From assembly GCA_934597255.1 (NCBI GenBank), contig CAKTQV010000009.1, positions 16,007 to 80,006 on the forward strand: a stretch of 64,000 nucleotides of DNA, given 5' to 3'. The stretch is from an uncultured Oscillospiraceae bacterium. Its GTDB lineage: Bacteria > Bacillota > Clostridia > Oscillospirales > Oscillospiraceae. A model generated the notes under the pieces. That model was given only the letters and a program-made list of their open reading frames with translations, made no database searches and was not told the origin of the DNA. Below, piece after piece: positions 42,833-51,124 of this stretch; within the stretch, counting starts at the first letter, position 1; each line of letters begins with the position of its first letter. A program made the translations under genes and the position numbers.

Positions 42833-43173
42833 CGATCGTCCTCTATCTGGATGACGAGCCGGTGCGGCAGGCAGGTGATGGGGATGGCCGACGACTCGAT
42901 CGCCCCCTGCTGCACGCACAGCTGCTCCGGGCAGTCCGACCAGACCACCTCGATCGCGCCGGGCGACACGCGCACGGTGTTCGTCCCGCGCCCGCTCGTC
43001 ACGTCGAACTCATACGGCTCGGTCACGGCGGTCAGATCGACGGTTCGGTACAGCTTGCCGTCGAGCCACAGCTCCGCCGTCCGCCCCGGCGCGCCGTGCA
43101 GAAGATACGCGCCCAGCCCGCCGGCGAGCACGAGCGCAAATATTCCGATCCATACCCACGTTTTCTTCATCAT
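42829..43173 (-). CDS. NusG domain II-containing membrane protein
   Basis: A 114-residue protein: an N-terminal helix (residues 6-25) then a small beta domain ending CPEQLCVQQGAIESSAIPIT and CLPHRLVIQIE, the NusG_II pattern with conserved C-x4-C pair and CLPH. These proteins face outside the membrane and are not transcription factors. It has its own promoter (43182-43210). Confidence 0.88.
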   Translation of the reverse strand: MMKKTWVWIGIFALVLAGGLGAYLLHGAPGRTAELWLDGKLYRTVDLTAVTEPYEFDVTSGRGTNTVRVSPGAIEVVWSDCPEQLCVQQGAIESSAIPITCLPHRLVIQIEDDR

Positions 43174-43181
43174 ATCTTCAC

Positions 43182-43210
43182 ATTTTAGTGATAATATCTT
43201 ATATTGTCAA
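43182..43210 (-). promoter_or_regulatory. Promoter of the NusG-II / Gx pair
   Basis: On the minus strand TTGACA (43205-43210), 17-base spacer, TAAAAT (43182-43187). The -35 shares bases with the -35 of the opposite promoter. Confidence 0.8.
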
Positions 43211-43233
43211 CAAATTGCGCATGGGTGTATAAT
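43204..43233 (+). promoter_or_regulatory. Promoter of the FHA-FtsW operon
   Basis: TTGTCA (43204-43209), 18-base spacer, TATAAT (43228-43233). Its -35 overlaps the divergent -35 on the other strand, so both promoters cannot be bound by polymerase at once. Confidence 0.7.
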
Positions 43234-43277
43234 ATAAGCTATTGTATGATACCATCGGCCAAAGGAGAATCCGGGCT

Positions 43278-45080
43278 TTGAATTTTGAACTGACCGATCT
43301 GCTGTTCGGGCACGGCGCGGAGATTTTCGCGCTGGCGACGCGCTATCTCACGCCGCTGCTGGCGGTGCTCATCCTGCTGCGCTGCGTGCGCAGCATGCTC
43401 TCCGAGCGCTACGAGCCGGAGACCTGGGGCTATCTGTACCTGCCGGGCGAGATCATGGTGCCCCTGAAGCACTGGGAATGCATCATCGGGCGCAGCCGCT
43501 CGGCCGACGCCTGCATCGACTCCCCCGGCGTCGCCAAAACGCATGCCTGCCTCATGCGCTCGGCGGAGGGCGAGTGGACGGTTTATCCCCTCGGCCGCTC
43601 TCACACGGAGGTCAACGGCGAGGCCGCCGACGCGCAGGGCACAAAGATCGCCGACGCCGACGTGCTCACGCTCGGGCATATTCCCTGCCGCTTCGTCGAT
43701 CTGACGGAGGATGAGCGCGCGCGCCTTCTGAAATACCGCCATGCGCCCGGCCGCCGCACGCGCCCGGCCGTCACCTTTTTCTATCTCAGCGTCCTGCAGA
43801 TGCTCCTCGCCTTCCAGCAGTGCATCCTCAACCCCGACGCCGACGGCACCGTGGCCGCCGCCTTCGCGGCACTGTGCGGGATACAGTGGGCCTATTTCTT
43901 CATCGTGCGCGGACTGGGCGCGCGCGGCTTCGAGGCGGATACGCTCGCCTTTTTCCTCACAACACTGGGCCTGTCCGTGGCCGCGTCCAGCGCGCCGGAT
44001 TCCATGCTCAAGCAGCTTCTTCTCATCGGCGCGGGCGTTATCCTGTTCGTCTTTCTGAGTCTGTGGACGCGCGATCTCGGGCGCGTGAAGAAAATGCGGT
44101 GGCCGGTGGGCGCGGCGGCGCTGGGGATGCTGGCGCTGACGCTGCTGCTGGCAAAGGTCACCTACGGCGCGCGCAACTGGATCACCATCGGCGGCTTCAC
44201 GCTTCAGCCCTCGGAATTCGTCAAGGTCTGCTATATCTACGTCGGAGCGGCCACGCTCGACCGCCTGTTCGTCAACCGCAACCTGATCTTCTTCATCGGC
44301 TTTTCCGCCGTGTGCGTCGGCGCGCTCGCGCTGATGGGCGACTTCGGCACGGCGCTGATCTTCTTCATGACGTTCCTCGTCATCTCCTTCATGCGTTCGG
44401 GCAGCTTCGCCACGAACATTCTCGCCATCGGCGCGGCGGGCATCGCCGTGATGTTCATTCTGTCCGTCAAGCCCTACATCGCCGACCGCTTTTCGACCTG
44501 GGGCCATGTGTGGGAGGACGTGTACGGCGACGGCTGGCAGCAGGCGCGCGCCATGTGCGCCGCGGCCAGCGGCGGTCTGTTCGGCCAGGGCGCGGGACGC
44601 GGCTGGCTCGTGGACATCTTCGCGGCGGACATGGATATGGTCTGGGCCGTCCTGTGCGAGGAGCTGGGACTTATCACGGCGCTGTGCGCCATCGCGGCGC
44701 TGATCGTCATGGCGCTGTTCGTGGTAAAAAACGCCGCGTCCAACCGTTCGAGCTACTACGCCATCGCCGCCGCGGCCGCCGTGAGCATGCTGATGGTACA
44801 GATGGGACTGAACGTGTTCGGCGCGATGGACATTCTGCCGTTCACGGGCGTGACGTTCCCGTTCGTCTCCCGCGGCGGCAGCAGCCTGCTGTCGTGCTGG
44901 ATGCTGCTGGCCTTTGTCAAGGCCTGCGACACCCGCGCCAACGCCAGCTTTGCCGTCAAGCGCCCCGAGCGCTTCACGGGCGGGGCCGGCGTGGAGCCGC
45001 CGCCGGAAGACGCCGCACCGGCCCCGGAGGCGGACGACGGCGGCATCGAGTGGCATCTTGACAACGGAGGCGACCGATGA
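43278..45080 (+). CDS. FtsW/RodA/SpoVE-family protein with N-terminal FHA domain
   Basis: A 600-residue fusion. One helix near residues 18-35, a cytoplasmic FHA domain (IIGRSRSADACIDSPGVAKT near 70, HTEVNG near 110), then a SEDS polymerase core with nine or ten helices, including the GARNWITIGGFTLQPSEFVK block near 310 and PFTGVTFPFVSRGGSS near 530. SEDS proteins polymerise glycan strands with a class B PBP, encoded next. FHA domains bind phosphothreonine, hinting at Ser/Thr-kinase control. The TTG at 43278 has AAAGGAG at 10 bases. Confidence 0.92.
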   Translation: MNFELTDLLFGHGAEIFALATRYLTPLLAVLILLRCVRSMLSERYEPETWGYLYLPGEIMVPLKHWECIIGRSRSADACIDSPGVAKTHACLMRSAEGEWTVYPLGRSHTEVNGEAADAQGTKIADADVLTLGHIPCRFVDLTEDERARLLKYRHAPGRRTRPAVTFFYLSVLQMLLAFQQCILNPDADGTVAAAFAALCGIQWAYFFIVRGLGARGFEADTLAFFLTTLGLSVAASSAPDSMLKQLLLIGAGVILFVFLSLWTRDLGRVKKMRWPVGAAALGMLALTLLLAKVTYGARNWITIGGFTLQPSEFVKVCYIYVGAATLDRLFVNRNLIFFIGFSAVCVGALALMGDFGTALIFFMTFLVISFMRSGSFATNILAIGAAGIAVMFILSVKPYIADRFSTWGHVWEDVYGDGWQQARAMCAAASGGLFGQGAGRGWLVDIFAADMDMVWAVLCEELGLITALCAIAALIVMALFVVKNAASNRSSYYAIAAAAAVSMLMVQMGLNVFGAMDILPFTGVTFPFVSRGGSSLLSCWMLLAFVKACDTRANASFAVKRPERFTGGAGVEPPPEDAAPAPEADDGGIEWHLDNGGDR

Positions 45081-46390
45081 AAAAAGTAACGACACGATCC
45101 TACGCCGCGATCATCGTGGCGGCGCTGATCCTCGTTGGGCTGGGCGTGTATCTCGTCCGCCTCGCCGTCGACGGCGGCGACTGGGCCAGCTTTTACGCAA
45201 ACGACAGCGTTTACAAAAACGGCGTTCTCAACTGCGGCTCCGTGACCGACCGGAACGGCGTATTCCTTGCCCAGAGCAGCGCCGACGGCTGTCTGTACGC
45301 CGACAGCGAAGCCGTGCGGACGGCCTGCCTGCACGCCGTCGGCGATCTGGACGGCAACATCGGCACGGGCGCGCTGCGCGTTTTCCGCTCCAGGCTCATC
45401 GGCTATTCCTTCCTTACCGGCACGACGACCGGCGGCGGCGCCGTGGAGCTTTCGATCGACTCGTCGCTGAACGTGACGGCCTACAACGCGCTGGCCGGAC
45501 GCCGGGGCGCCGTGCTCGTGAGCAACTATAAGACCGGCGAGATACTCTGCATGGTCTCCTCGCCCTCCTACGACCCGACCGTCGGCTTCGACGAATCGGA
45601 CAGCCGCTACGAGGGCGCCTATATCAACCGCTGCCTGTCCTCGGCCATCGTCCCCGGCTCGATCTTCAAGATCGTAACGCTGGCAACGGCGCTGGAAAAC
45701 GACAGCTCTCTGTTCGAGCGCAGCTTCTACTGCGGCGGCAGCGTTGAGATCGGCGGCCGCACCGTCAACTGCACCGGCCAGCACGGCTGGCAGACCGTGG
45801 GCGAGGCCTTTGCCAACTCCTGCAACTGCGCCTTTGCCGAGCTGTCCGTCTCCCTCGGCGGCGACCGGATCGCGGACTACGCCGCGCGCTACGGGCTCAC
45901 GGAAAGCCACGATCTCAACGGCATCGAGACAAAGGCCGGCTCCGTCGCCTCCGGCGGCAGCGACGAGGCCAGCATCGCCTGGGAGGGCATCGGCCAGTAC
46001 GAGGATCTGGTCTGCCCGTACTCCATGCTCCGGCTCGTCGGCGCGATCGCCAACGGCGGCGAGTGCGTCGAGCCGACGCTTCTCGCGGGCGGACGCAGCG
46101 GCTCGACCCGCCTTGTGCGCAGCGACACCGCCGCGCAGCTTTCCTCCATGATGAGCTTCAACGTCAGCCACGGCTACGGTGCGGACTGGAACTTCCCCGG
46201 CCTGTCGCTGGCCGCCAAGACCGGCACGGCCGAGCTGGACAACGGGACGAGCCACGCCTGGTTCGCCGGCTTTGTCACCGATCCCGATCACCCCTACGCC
46301 TTTGTTGTGCTGGTAGAAAATGCCGGAAGCGGTCTTTCCAACGCCGGCCCCGTCGCAAACGCCGTTTTGCAGCAGGCCGTTTTCGGCTGA
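45077..46390 (+). CDS. Class B penicillin-binding protein (transpeptidase)
   Basis: A 437-residue short class B PBP. One helix (residues 10-30), a small N-terminal region with TDRNGVFLAQ, then the transpeptidase: SIFK (nucleophile Ser) near residue 194, SCN near 255 and KTGTAE near 378. It overlaps the FHA-FtsW gene by 4 bases (ATGA), making it the cognate partner. The small pedestal domain resembles PbpA-type proteins of Gram-positives. Confidence 0.94.
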   Translation: MKKVTTRSYAAIIVAALILVGLGVYLVRLAVDGGDWASFYANDSVYKNGVLNCGSVTDRNGVFLAQSSADGCLYADSEAVRTACLHAVGDLDGNIGTGALRVFRSRLIGYSFLTGTTTGGGAVELSIDSSLNVTAYNALAGRRGAVLVSNYKTGEILCMVSSPSYDPTVGFDESDSRYEGAYINRCLSSAIVPGSIFKIVTLATALENDSSLFERSFYCGGSVEIGGRTVNCTGQHGWQTVGEAFANSCNCAFAELSVSLGGDRIADYAARYGLTESHDLNGIETKAGSVASGGSDEASIAWEGIGQYEDLVCPYSMLRLVGAIANGGECVEPTLLAGGRSGSTRLVRSDTAAQLSSMMSFNVSHGYGADWNFPGLSLAAKTGTAELDNGTSHAWFAGFVTDPDHPYAFVVLVENAGSGLSNAGPVANAVLQQAVFG

Positions 46391-46413
46391 ACGCTTCCCG
46401 AAAGGATATCCTT

Positions 46414-48465
46414 ATGTTCAAATCGTTCTTCCGGCGCGTCCGCGCCCTCGCGGGCGGACGCCTCCTGTGGCTGTTTTATCCGGCGCTCTCGCTTCTTCTG
46501 TGCGAGCTGGCGCTGAAGCTGTGGTGCTTCCGTGCGCTCACGCTGCGCGGCGCCGTGCTCACGGCGCTGCTGTCGGGCGCGGCGGGGCTGTTCTGCAGCG
46601 CGCTGGCGGCGCTCGGCGGACGGAGGCTCTACCGGACGGCCGTGACCGTGCTGCTGTGGCTGTCGTTTCTTCTGTTCGGCGCGCAGAGCGTGTATTACTG
46701 CATTTTCAAAGCCTTCATGCTCGTCAGCTATGTCAACGAGGCCGGCATGGTGTTCGGCAGCTTCTACCGGGAAGCGCTCGTGGGCATCGGCCGGACCATG
46801 CCGGCGCTGCTGGTCTACGCCGCGCCGCCGGTCCTGTGGTGCGTTTTCTCCGGCCGGCTCGTTCCGGCGGAGCCGCCGCGCCGCGCCGCGTGGCTCCCCG
46901 CGGCCGTTTTCGTCCCGGTCAAGGCCGCGGCGCTGCTGGCGATCCTGTGCGCCTCCGGCGGCATCATGAACACGCGCTATCTTTACCGCGAGACCTTTCT
47001 GCCGGAGCTGTCCGTACGCTATTTCGGCGCCGTGACCACGCTGAATCAGGACGTGAAGAATCTGCTCGTCCCGGACGCCGAGGAGGCCATGGCCGCCGAG
47101 ACGCCGCTTCCGACGCCCACCGCCGCCCCGGAGCCCGCGGCGGAGGCCACGCCCATCGCCGAGCCCGTCGACCGCAGCGAGCAGACGCTCGCCATCGACT
47201 TTGCCGCCCGCGCGGAAAACGCGCCCAGCGCCGCCATCGCCTCGCTGGACGAATATTTTGCCGGCGTGCAGCCAAGCTTCAAAAACGAGTATACGGGGCT
47301 TTTCGAGGGCTATAATCTCATCGTCATCTGCGCCGAGGGCTTTACGGGCTACGCGCTCAAATCCGGCCATCTGCCCACGCTGTCAAAGCTGGCCGGCGAG
47401 GGCTTTGTGTTCAAAAACTTCTACAATCCTTACTGGTACTTCTCCACAGCCGACGGCGAATACACGCTGCAGAATTCGCTCATCCCGCTGGCCGGCAGCA
47501 AAAGCGTTTACCGCGCCATGTACAACGCCATGCCCTTCAGCCTCGCCAACCGCCTCAACCCGCTCGGCTACCACAGCTGGGCCTTCCATAACCACGACGG
47601 CCACTACTATTCCCGCGGCATTTCCATGCCAAATCTCGGCTACACCTTCCGAGCGCCCGGCTTCGGAATGGATGTGACTCCCTACTGGCCGGAATCCGAC
47701 ACCGAGATGATCGGGCTTTCCACCCCCATGTACATAGACGAGCAGCCGTTCAACGTCTACATGATGACCGTTTCGGGCCACATGAACTACAGCTTTGCCG
47801 GCAACGCCATGGCCGCGCGCCATCAGGAAGAGACGGCCGATCTGGCCGGGAAATACTCCGAGACCGTGCGCGCCTACATCGCCTGCCAGATGGAGCTCGA
47901 TCAGGCCGTGGCCGATCTGATCGACCGGCTGGACAAGGCCGGTGTTCTCGACCGGACCGTCATCGTGCTGACCGGCGACCACTACCCCTACGATCTCGAC
48001 CCCAACTTCAGCGCCGGGGCCACGGGCATGGCCGAGCTGATGGGCGAGAGCGCCGATCCGTCCGACCCGCTGGAGAAATACCGCTCGTCGCTCATCGTCT
48101 GGAACAGCGCCTTCGCCGCGGAAAACCGCGTGGAGGTAGACACGCTCTGCTGCCAGATGGACATCCTGCCGACGCTGCTGAATCTTTTCGGCGTGGACTT
48201 TGACTCCCGGCTTCTCATGGGGCGCGACATATTCTCCGAGGGCACGGAGCGGCTGGTCGTGTTCTCCGACCAGAGCTTCATCAGCGACGCCGGACGCTAC
48301 TACGCCGCCGAGGACCGCTTTACCCCGAACGACGGCGCCTTTGCCCGCCCGCAGCAGGCCGACGCCTACGCGGCGGAAATGCTTCCCCGGATCAGCCGCA
48401 TGTTCACCGCCAGCGCCAATGTGCTGTACTACGATTATTATGCAAGTCTGGATCTGACACAATGA
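46414..48465 (+). CDS. LTA synthase-like sulfatase-family membrane protein
   Basis: A 683-residue protein with five N-terminal helices (to about residue 190), a Pro/Ala/Glu linker (TPLPTPTAAPEPAAEATPIA near 230), and an extracellular alkaline-phosphatase-fold domain. Catalytic motifs: CAEGFTG near 305, Thr in STADGEYTLQNSL near 345, and TGDHYPYDLDP near 523. Members move glycerol-phosphate from phosphatidylglycerol to lipoteichoic acid or related polymers. AAAGGA precedes the ATG. Confidence 0.88.
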   Translation: MFKSFFRRVRALAGGRLLWLFYPALSLLLCELALKLWCFRALTLRGAVLTALLSGAAGLFCSALAALGGRRLYRTAVTVLLWLSFLLFGAQSVYYCIFKAFMLVSYVNEAGMVFGSFYREALVGIGRTMPALLVYAAPPVLWCVFSGRLVPAEPPRRAAWLPAAVFVPVKAAALLAILCASGGIMNTRYLYRETFLPELSVRYFGAVTTLNQDVKNLLVPDAEEAMAAETPLPTPTAAPEPAAEATPIAEPVDRSEQTLAIDFAARAENAPSAAIASLDEYFAGVQPSFKNEYTGLFEGYNLIVICAEGFTGYALKSGHLPTLSKLAGEGFVFKNFYNPYWYFSTADGEYTLQNSLIPLAGSKSVYRAMYNAMPFSLANRLNPLGYHSWAFHNHDGHYYSRGISMPNLGYTFRAPGFGMDVTPYWPESDTEMIGLSTPMYIDEQPFNVYMMTVSGHMNYSFAGNAMAARHQEETADLAGKYSETVRAYIACQMELDQAVADLIDRLDKAGVLDRTVIVLTGDHYPYDLDPNFSAGATGMAELMGESADPSDPLEKYRSSLIVWNSAFAAENRVEVDTLCCQMDILPTLLNLFGVDFDSRLLMGRDIFSEGTERLVVFSDQSFISDAGRYYAAEDRFTPNDGAFARPQQADAYAAEMLPRISRMFTASANVLYYDYYASLDLTQ

Positions 48466-50324
48466 TAGACATATCGGTTCAAAACATAAAAAAGAGCTTT
48501 GGGGGCGTCGTGGTGCTCGACGGCGTCCGCTTCGACGTAAACGAGGGCGAGCGCGTGGCGCTGCTGGGTGAAAACGGCACCGGCAAATCCACGCTCCTGA
48601 AGATACTGACCGGCGCTCTCGAGCCGGACGAGGGGCGCGTCGTCCTGCCCGCGCAAAAGCGCGTCGGGCTGATATCGCAGATCCCCGTCTACCCGGAGGA
48701 CTGGACGACCGAGGACGTGCTGCGCAGCGCGTCGGCCCATCTGGCCGAGATCGCGGCGGGAATGGCCGCGCTCGAGCAGCAGATGGCAAGCTCGTCCGAC
48801 GGGGCGCTGCTGAAAAAATACGACGCGCTGGCCGCGGAATACGAGCGGCTCGGCGGCTGGTCCGCCGATTTCGAGCGCGAGCGCGTGGCCAACGGACTGG
48901 ACATCGACAAGTCCATGCGCGCGCGCCGCTTCGACGCGCTGTCCGGCGGCGAAAAAACGCGCGTGAATCTCGCGCGCCTGATCCTGGAGGACACGGATAT
49001 CCTCCTTCTCGACGAGCCGACGAACCATCTCGATCTGAAAAGCACGGAATGGCTTGAGGAATACATCCGCCGCTTCCGCGGCACGGTGCTCGCCGTTTCG
49101 CACGACCGCTGGTTCCTTGACACCGTGGCGCAGCGCTGCATAGAGCTGGCGGACGGAAAATGCAGCTTTTACTCCGGCAACTACAGCTTCTATGTGGTGG
49201 AAAAGCGCCGCCGCTACGAGGAAATGCTGCGCCAGTACGAGAAAAACCGCCGCGAGATCGCCCATCTGCAGGAGGCGGCGGACAAGCTGCACCTGTGGGC
49301 GTTCATGGGGGCGGACAAGCTGCACAAGCGCGCCTTTTCCATGGAAAAGCGCATCGAAAAGCTCTCGCAGGCGCCCAGGCCGCAGACCCAGCGGAAAATG
49401 AAGGCGCGCTTCGCCGAACAGGAATTCCGCGGCGACGAGGTGCTGGTCGCGGAGGAGCTGACCATGGGCTTTGGGGATCGGACGCTCTTTTCCGATCTGG
49501 AGCTTCTCATCGAACCGGGCGAGCACGTCGCCCTCATGGGCCAGAACGGCAGCGGAAAATCCACGCTCGTCAAGCTGATCCTGGGCGAACTGACGCCGCA
49601 GCGCGGCTTTGTGCGCGTGGGGCCGAGCGTGAAGATCGGCTATCTCCCCCAGATCGTCCGCTTTGAGCACCCCGAGCGCAGTCTGTATGACACGATGCTG
49701 TATGAATGCCGCTCCGCGCCGCAGGAGGCGCGCGACCGGCTGGCCGCTTTCAAGTTCACGGGCGAGGACGTTTTCAAAAAGGTCTCCGATCTGTCCGGCG
49801 GCGAGCTGAGCCGCCTGCGGCTGTGCATGCTGATGGGCCGCGGCGTCAACTTCCTCATTCTTGACGAGCCGACGAACCATCTCGACATCGCCAGCCGCGA
49901 ATGGATCGAGCAGGCGCTCGCCGATTACGACGGAACGCTCCTGTTCGTCAGCCACGACCGCTGGTTCGTCGACGCCTTTGCCACGCGCGTGTGGGAGCTT
50001 GACGGCGGCCGCTTCTCCGATTTCGCTGGCGGCTTTGAGGAATATCAGCAGTACAAGCAGCGCCAGAAGCAGCTTGACCAGACCGTCCGGCGCGCCGCGC
50101 CCAAGCCCAAAAAGCCGCCCCGCCCCGCCGACAGCGCCAAGGAGCTGGCCCGGGTCGAAAAGCAGATCGAAAAGCTGGAGGCGCGCATCGCCGCGCTGCA
50201 GGCGGACGAGGAGGCCAGCGCCTCGGATTACCTGCGGCTGATGGAGCTGGGCGAGAAAAAGCAGGCGGCGGAGGCGGAGCTGGACGAGCTGTACGCCCGC
50301 TGGGAGACGCTGAGCGATGGATAA
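48462..50324 (+). CDS. ABC-F family ATPase
   Basis: A 620-residue twin-ATPase without membrane helices. Walker A GENGTGKST near residue 38 and GQNGSGKST near 360, two LSGGE-type signatures (ALSGGEKTR and DLSGGELSRLR), and two LLDEPTNHLD/ILDEPTNHLD Walker B blocks. A charged interdomain linker and a C-terminal coiled coil (residues 540-620) are present. Such proteins act on the ribosome, as factors or antibiotic-protection proteins; the subgroup is not assignable. It overlaps the LTA-synthase gene by 4 bases. Confidence 0.94.
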   Translation: MIDISVQNIKKSFGGVVVLDGVRFDVNEGERVALLGENGTGKSTLLKILTGALEPDEGRVVLPAQKRVGLISQIPVYPEDWTTEDVLRSASAHLAEIAAGMAALEQQMASSSDGALLKKYDALAAEYERLGGWSADFERERVANGLDIDKSMRARRFDALSGGEKTRVNLARLILEDTDILLLDEPTNHLDLKSTEWLEEYIRRFRGTVLAVSHDRWFLDTVAQRCIELADGKCSFYSGNYSFYVVEKRRRYEEMLRQYEKNRREIAHLQEAADKLHLWAFMGADKLHKRAFSMEKRIEKLSQAPRPQTQRKMKARFAEQEFRGDEVLVAEELTMGFGDRTLFSDLELLIEPGEHVALMGQNGSGKSTLVKLILGELTPQRGFVRVGPSVKIGYLPQIVRFEHPERSLYDTMLYECRSAPQEARDRLAAFKFTGEDVFKKVSDLSGGELSRLRLCMLMGRGVNFLILDEPTNHLDIASREWIEQALADYDGTLLFVSHDRWFVDAFATRVWELDGGRFSDFAGGFEEYQQYKQRQKQLDQTVRRAAPKPKKPPRPADSAKELARVEKQIEKLEARIAALQADEEASASDYLRLMELGEKKQAAEAELDELYARWETLSDG

Positions 50325-51063
50325 AAGGCTGTGGACGCTGCCCGGCCTCTGGGTCGCCGGGGCGCTGGCGCTGGCGGCGCTGCTGGTGCGCGTCGTCCCG
50401 TCGGGCTACGGCATGAGCGCGCTGACGCTTCTGGGGCTGGCCGCCGTCGTGTGCTTTTACACGCTTGCGCGCCGGGGCCGGAAGAAAAAGCTCATGATCT
50501 GCGTCTCGGCCGTTCTGGCCGTCTGCCTCGGGCTGTTTCTGGCCGCGGAGATCCCCGTGATCGCCGGCGCGCGCTCCGACCGCAGCAGCGATGCCGACCA
50601 TCTCGTCGTCATGGGCGCCGGCATCCACGGTACGCAGCCGTCGCTGTCCATGCGCGACCGCCTGACCGCCGCGCTTGACTGGCTGGAGGCGCACCCGGAC
50701 GCGGACGTGATCGTTTCCGGCTCGCAGGCGCCGGACGAGGCGGCGTCCGAGGCGTCGGTCATGGCCGTCTGGCTCGAGGCGCACGGTATCGCGCCGGAGC
50801 GCATCCTTCTCGAGGAGCAGGCCGATTCGACCCGCGAGAACATCCTCAATTCCTACGCCGTCGCCGCGCAGCACGGCGGCGGGCGCGTGGCCTTCGTGTC
50901 CAGCGAATACCACCTGTGCCGGATGCGTATGCTCATCCGCTCGCTCGGCTTTGAGCCGGTCTGCATCGCCGCGCATACCAGCCGCCCGAGCCTTCTGGTC
51001 AATTACGCGATACGAGAAGCCTTTGCCGTCTGGCAGATATGGATATTCGGCCCCGGCGCCTGA
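50317..51063 (+). CDS. DUF218/YdcF-family membrane protein
   Basis: A 248-residue protein with two or three helices in the first 90 residues and a DUF218 domain: HLVVMGAGIHG near 95, SMRDRLTAALDWL near 110, VSGSQAPDEAASEASVMAVW near 138 and EQADSTRENILNS near 170, ending FVSSEYHLCRMR. Family members such as SanA and ElyC affect envelope integrity. It overlaps the ABC-F gene by 8 bases and ends the operon. Confidence 0.9.
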   Translation: MDKRLWTLPGLWVAGALALAALLVRVVPSGYGMSALTLLGLAAVVCFYTLARRGRKKKLMICVSAVLAVCLGLFLAAEIPVIAGARSDRSSDADHLVVMGAGIHGTQPSLSMRDRLTAALDWLEAHPDADVIVSGSQAPDEAASEASVMAVWLEAHGIAPERILLEEQADSTRENILNSYAVAAQHGGGRVAFVSSEYHLCRMRMLIRSLGFEPVCIAAHTSRPSLLVNYAIREAFAVWQIWIFGPGA

Positions 51064-51071
51064 AACAAAAA

Positions 51072-51110
51072 GCCCGGCGGAGGGAATTCCTCCGCCGGGC
51101 CGCTGTTTTT
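51072..51110. terminator. Bidirectional terminator after the envelope operon
   Basis: A 12-bp stem GCCCGGCGGAGG/CCTCCGCCGGGC with a GAATT loop, then CGCTGTTTTT on the plus strand and a T-run on the minus strand. It lies between convergent genes. Confidence 0.85.
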
Positions 51111-51124
51111 CCGGGTCGCTGCTT

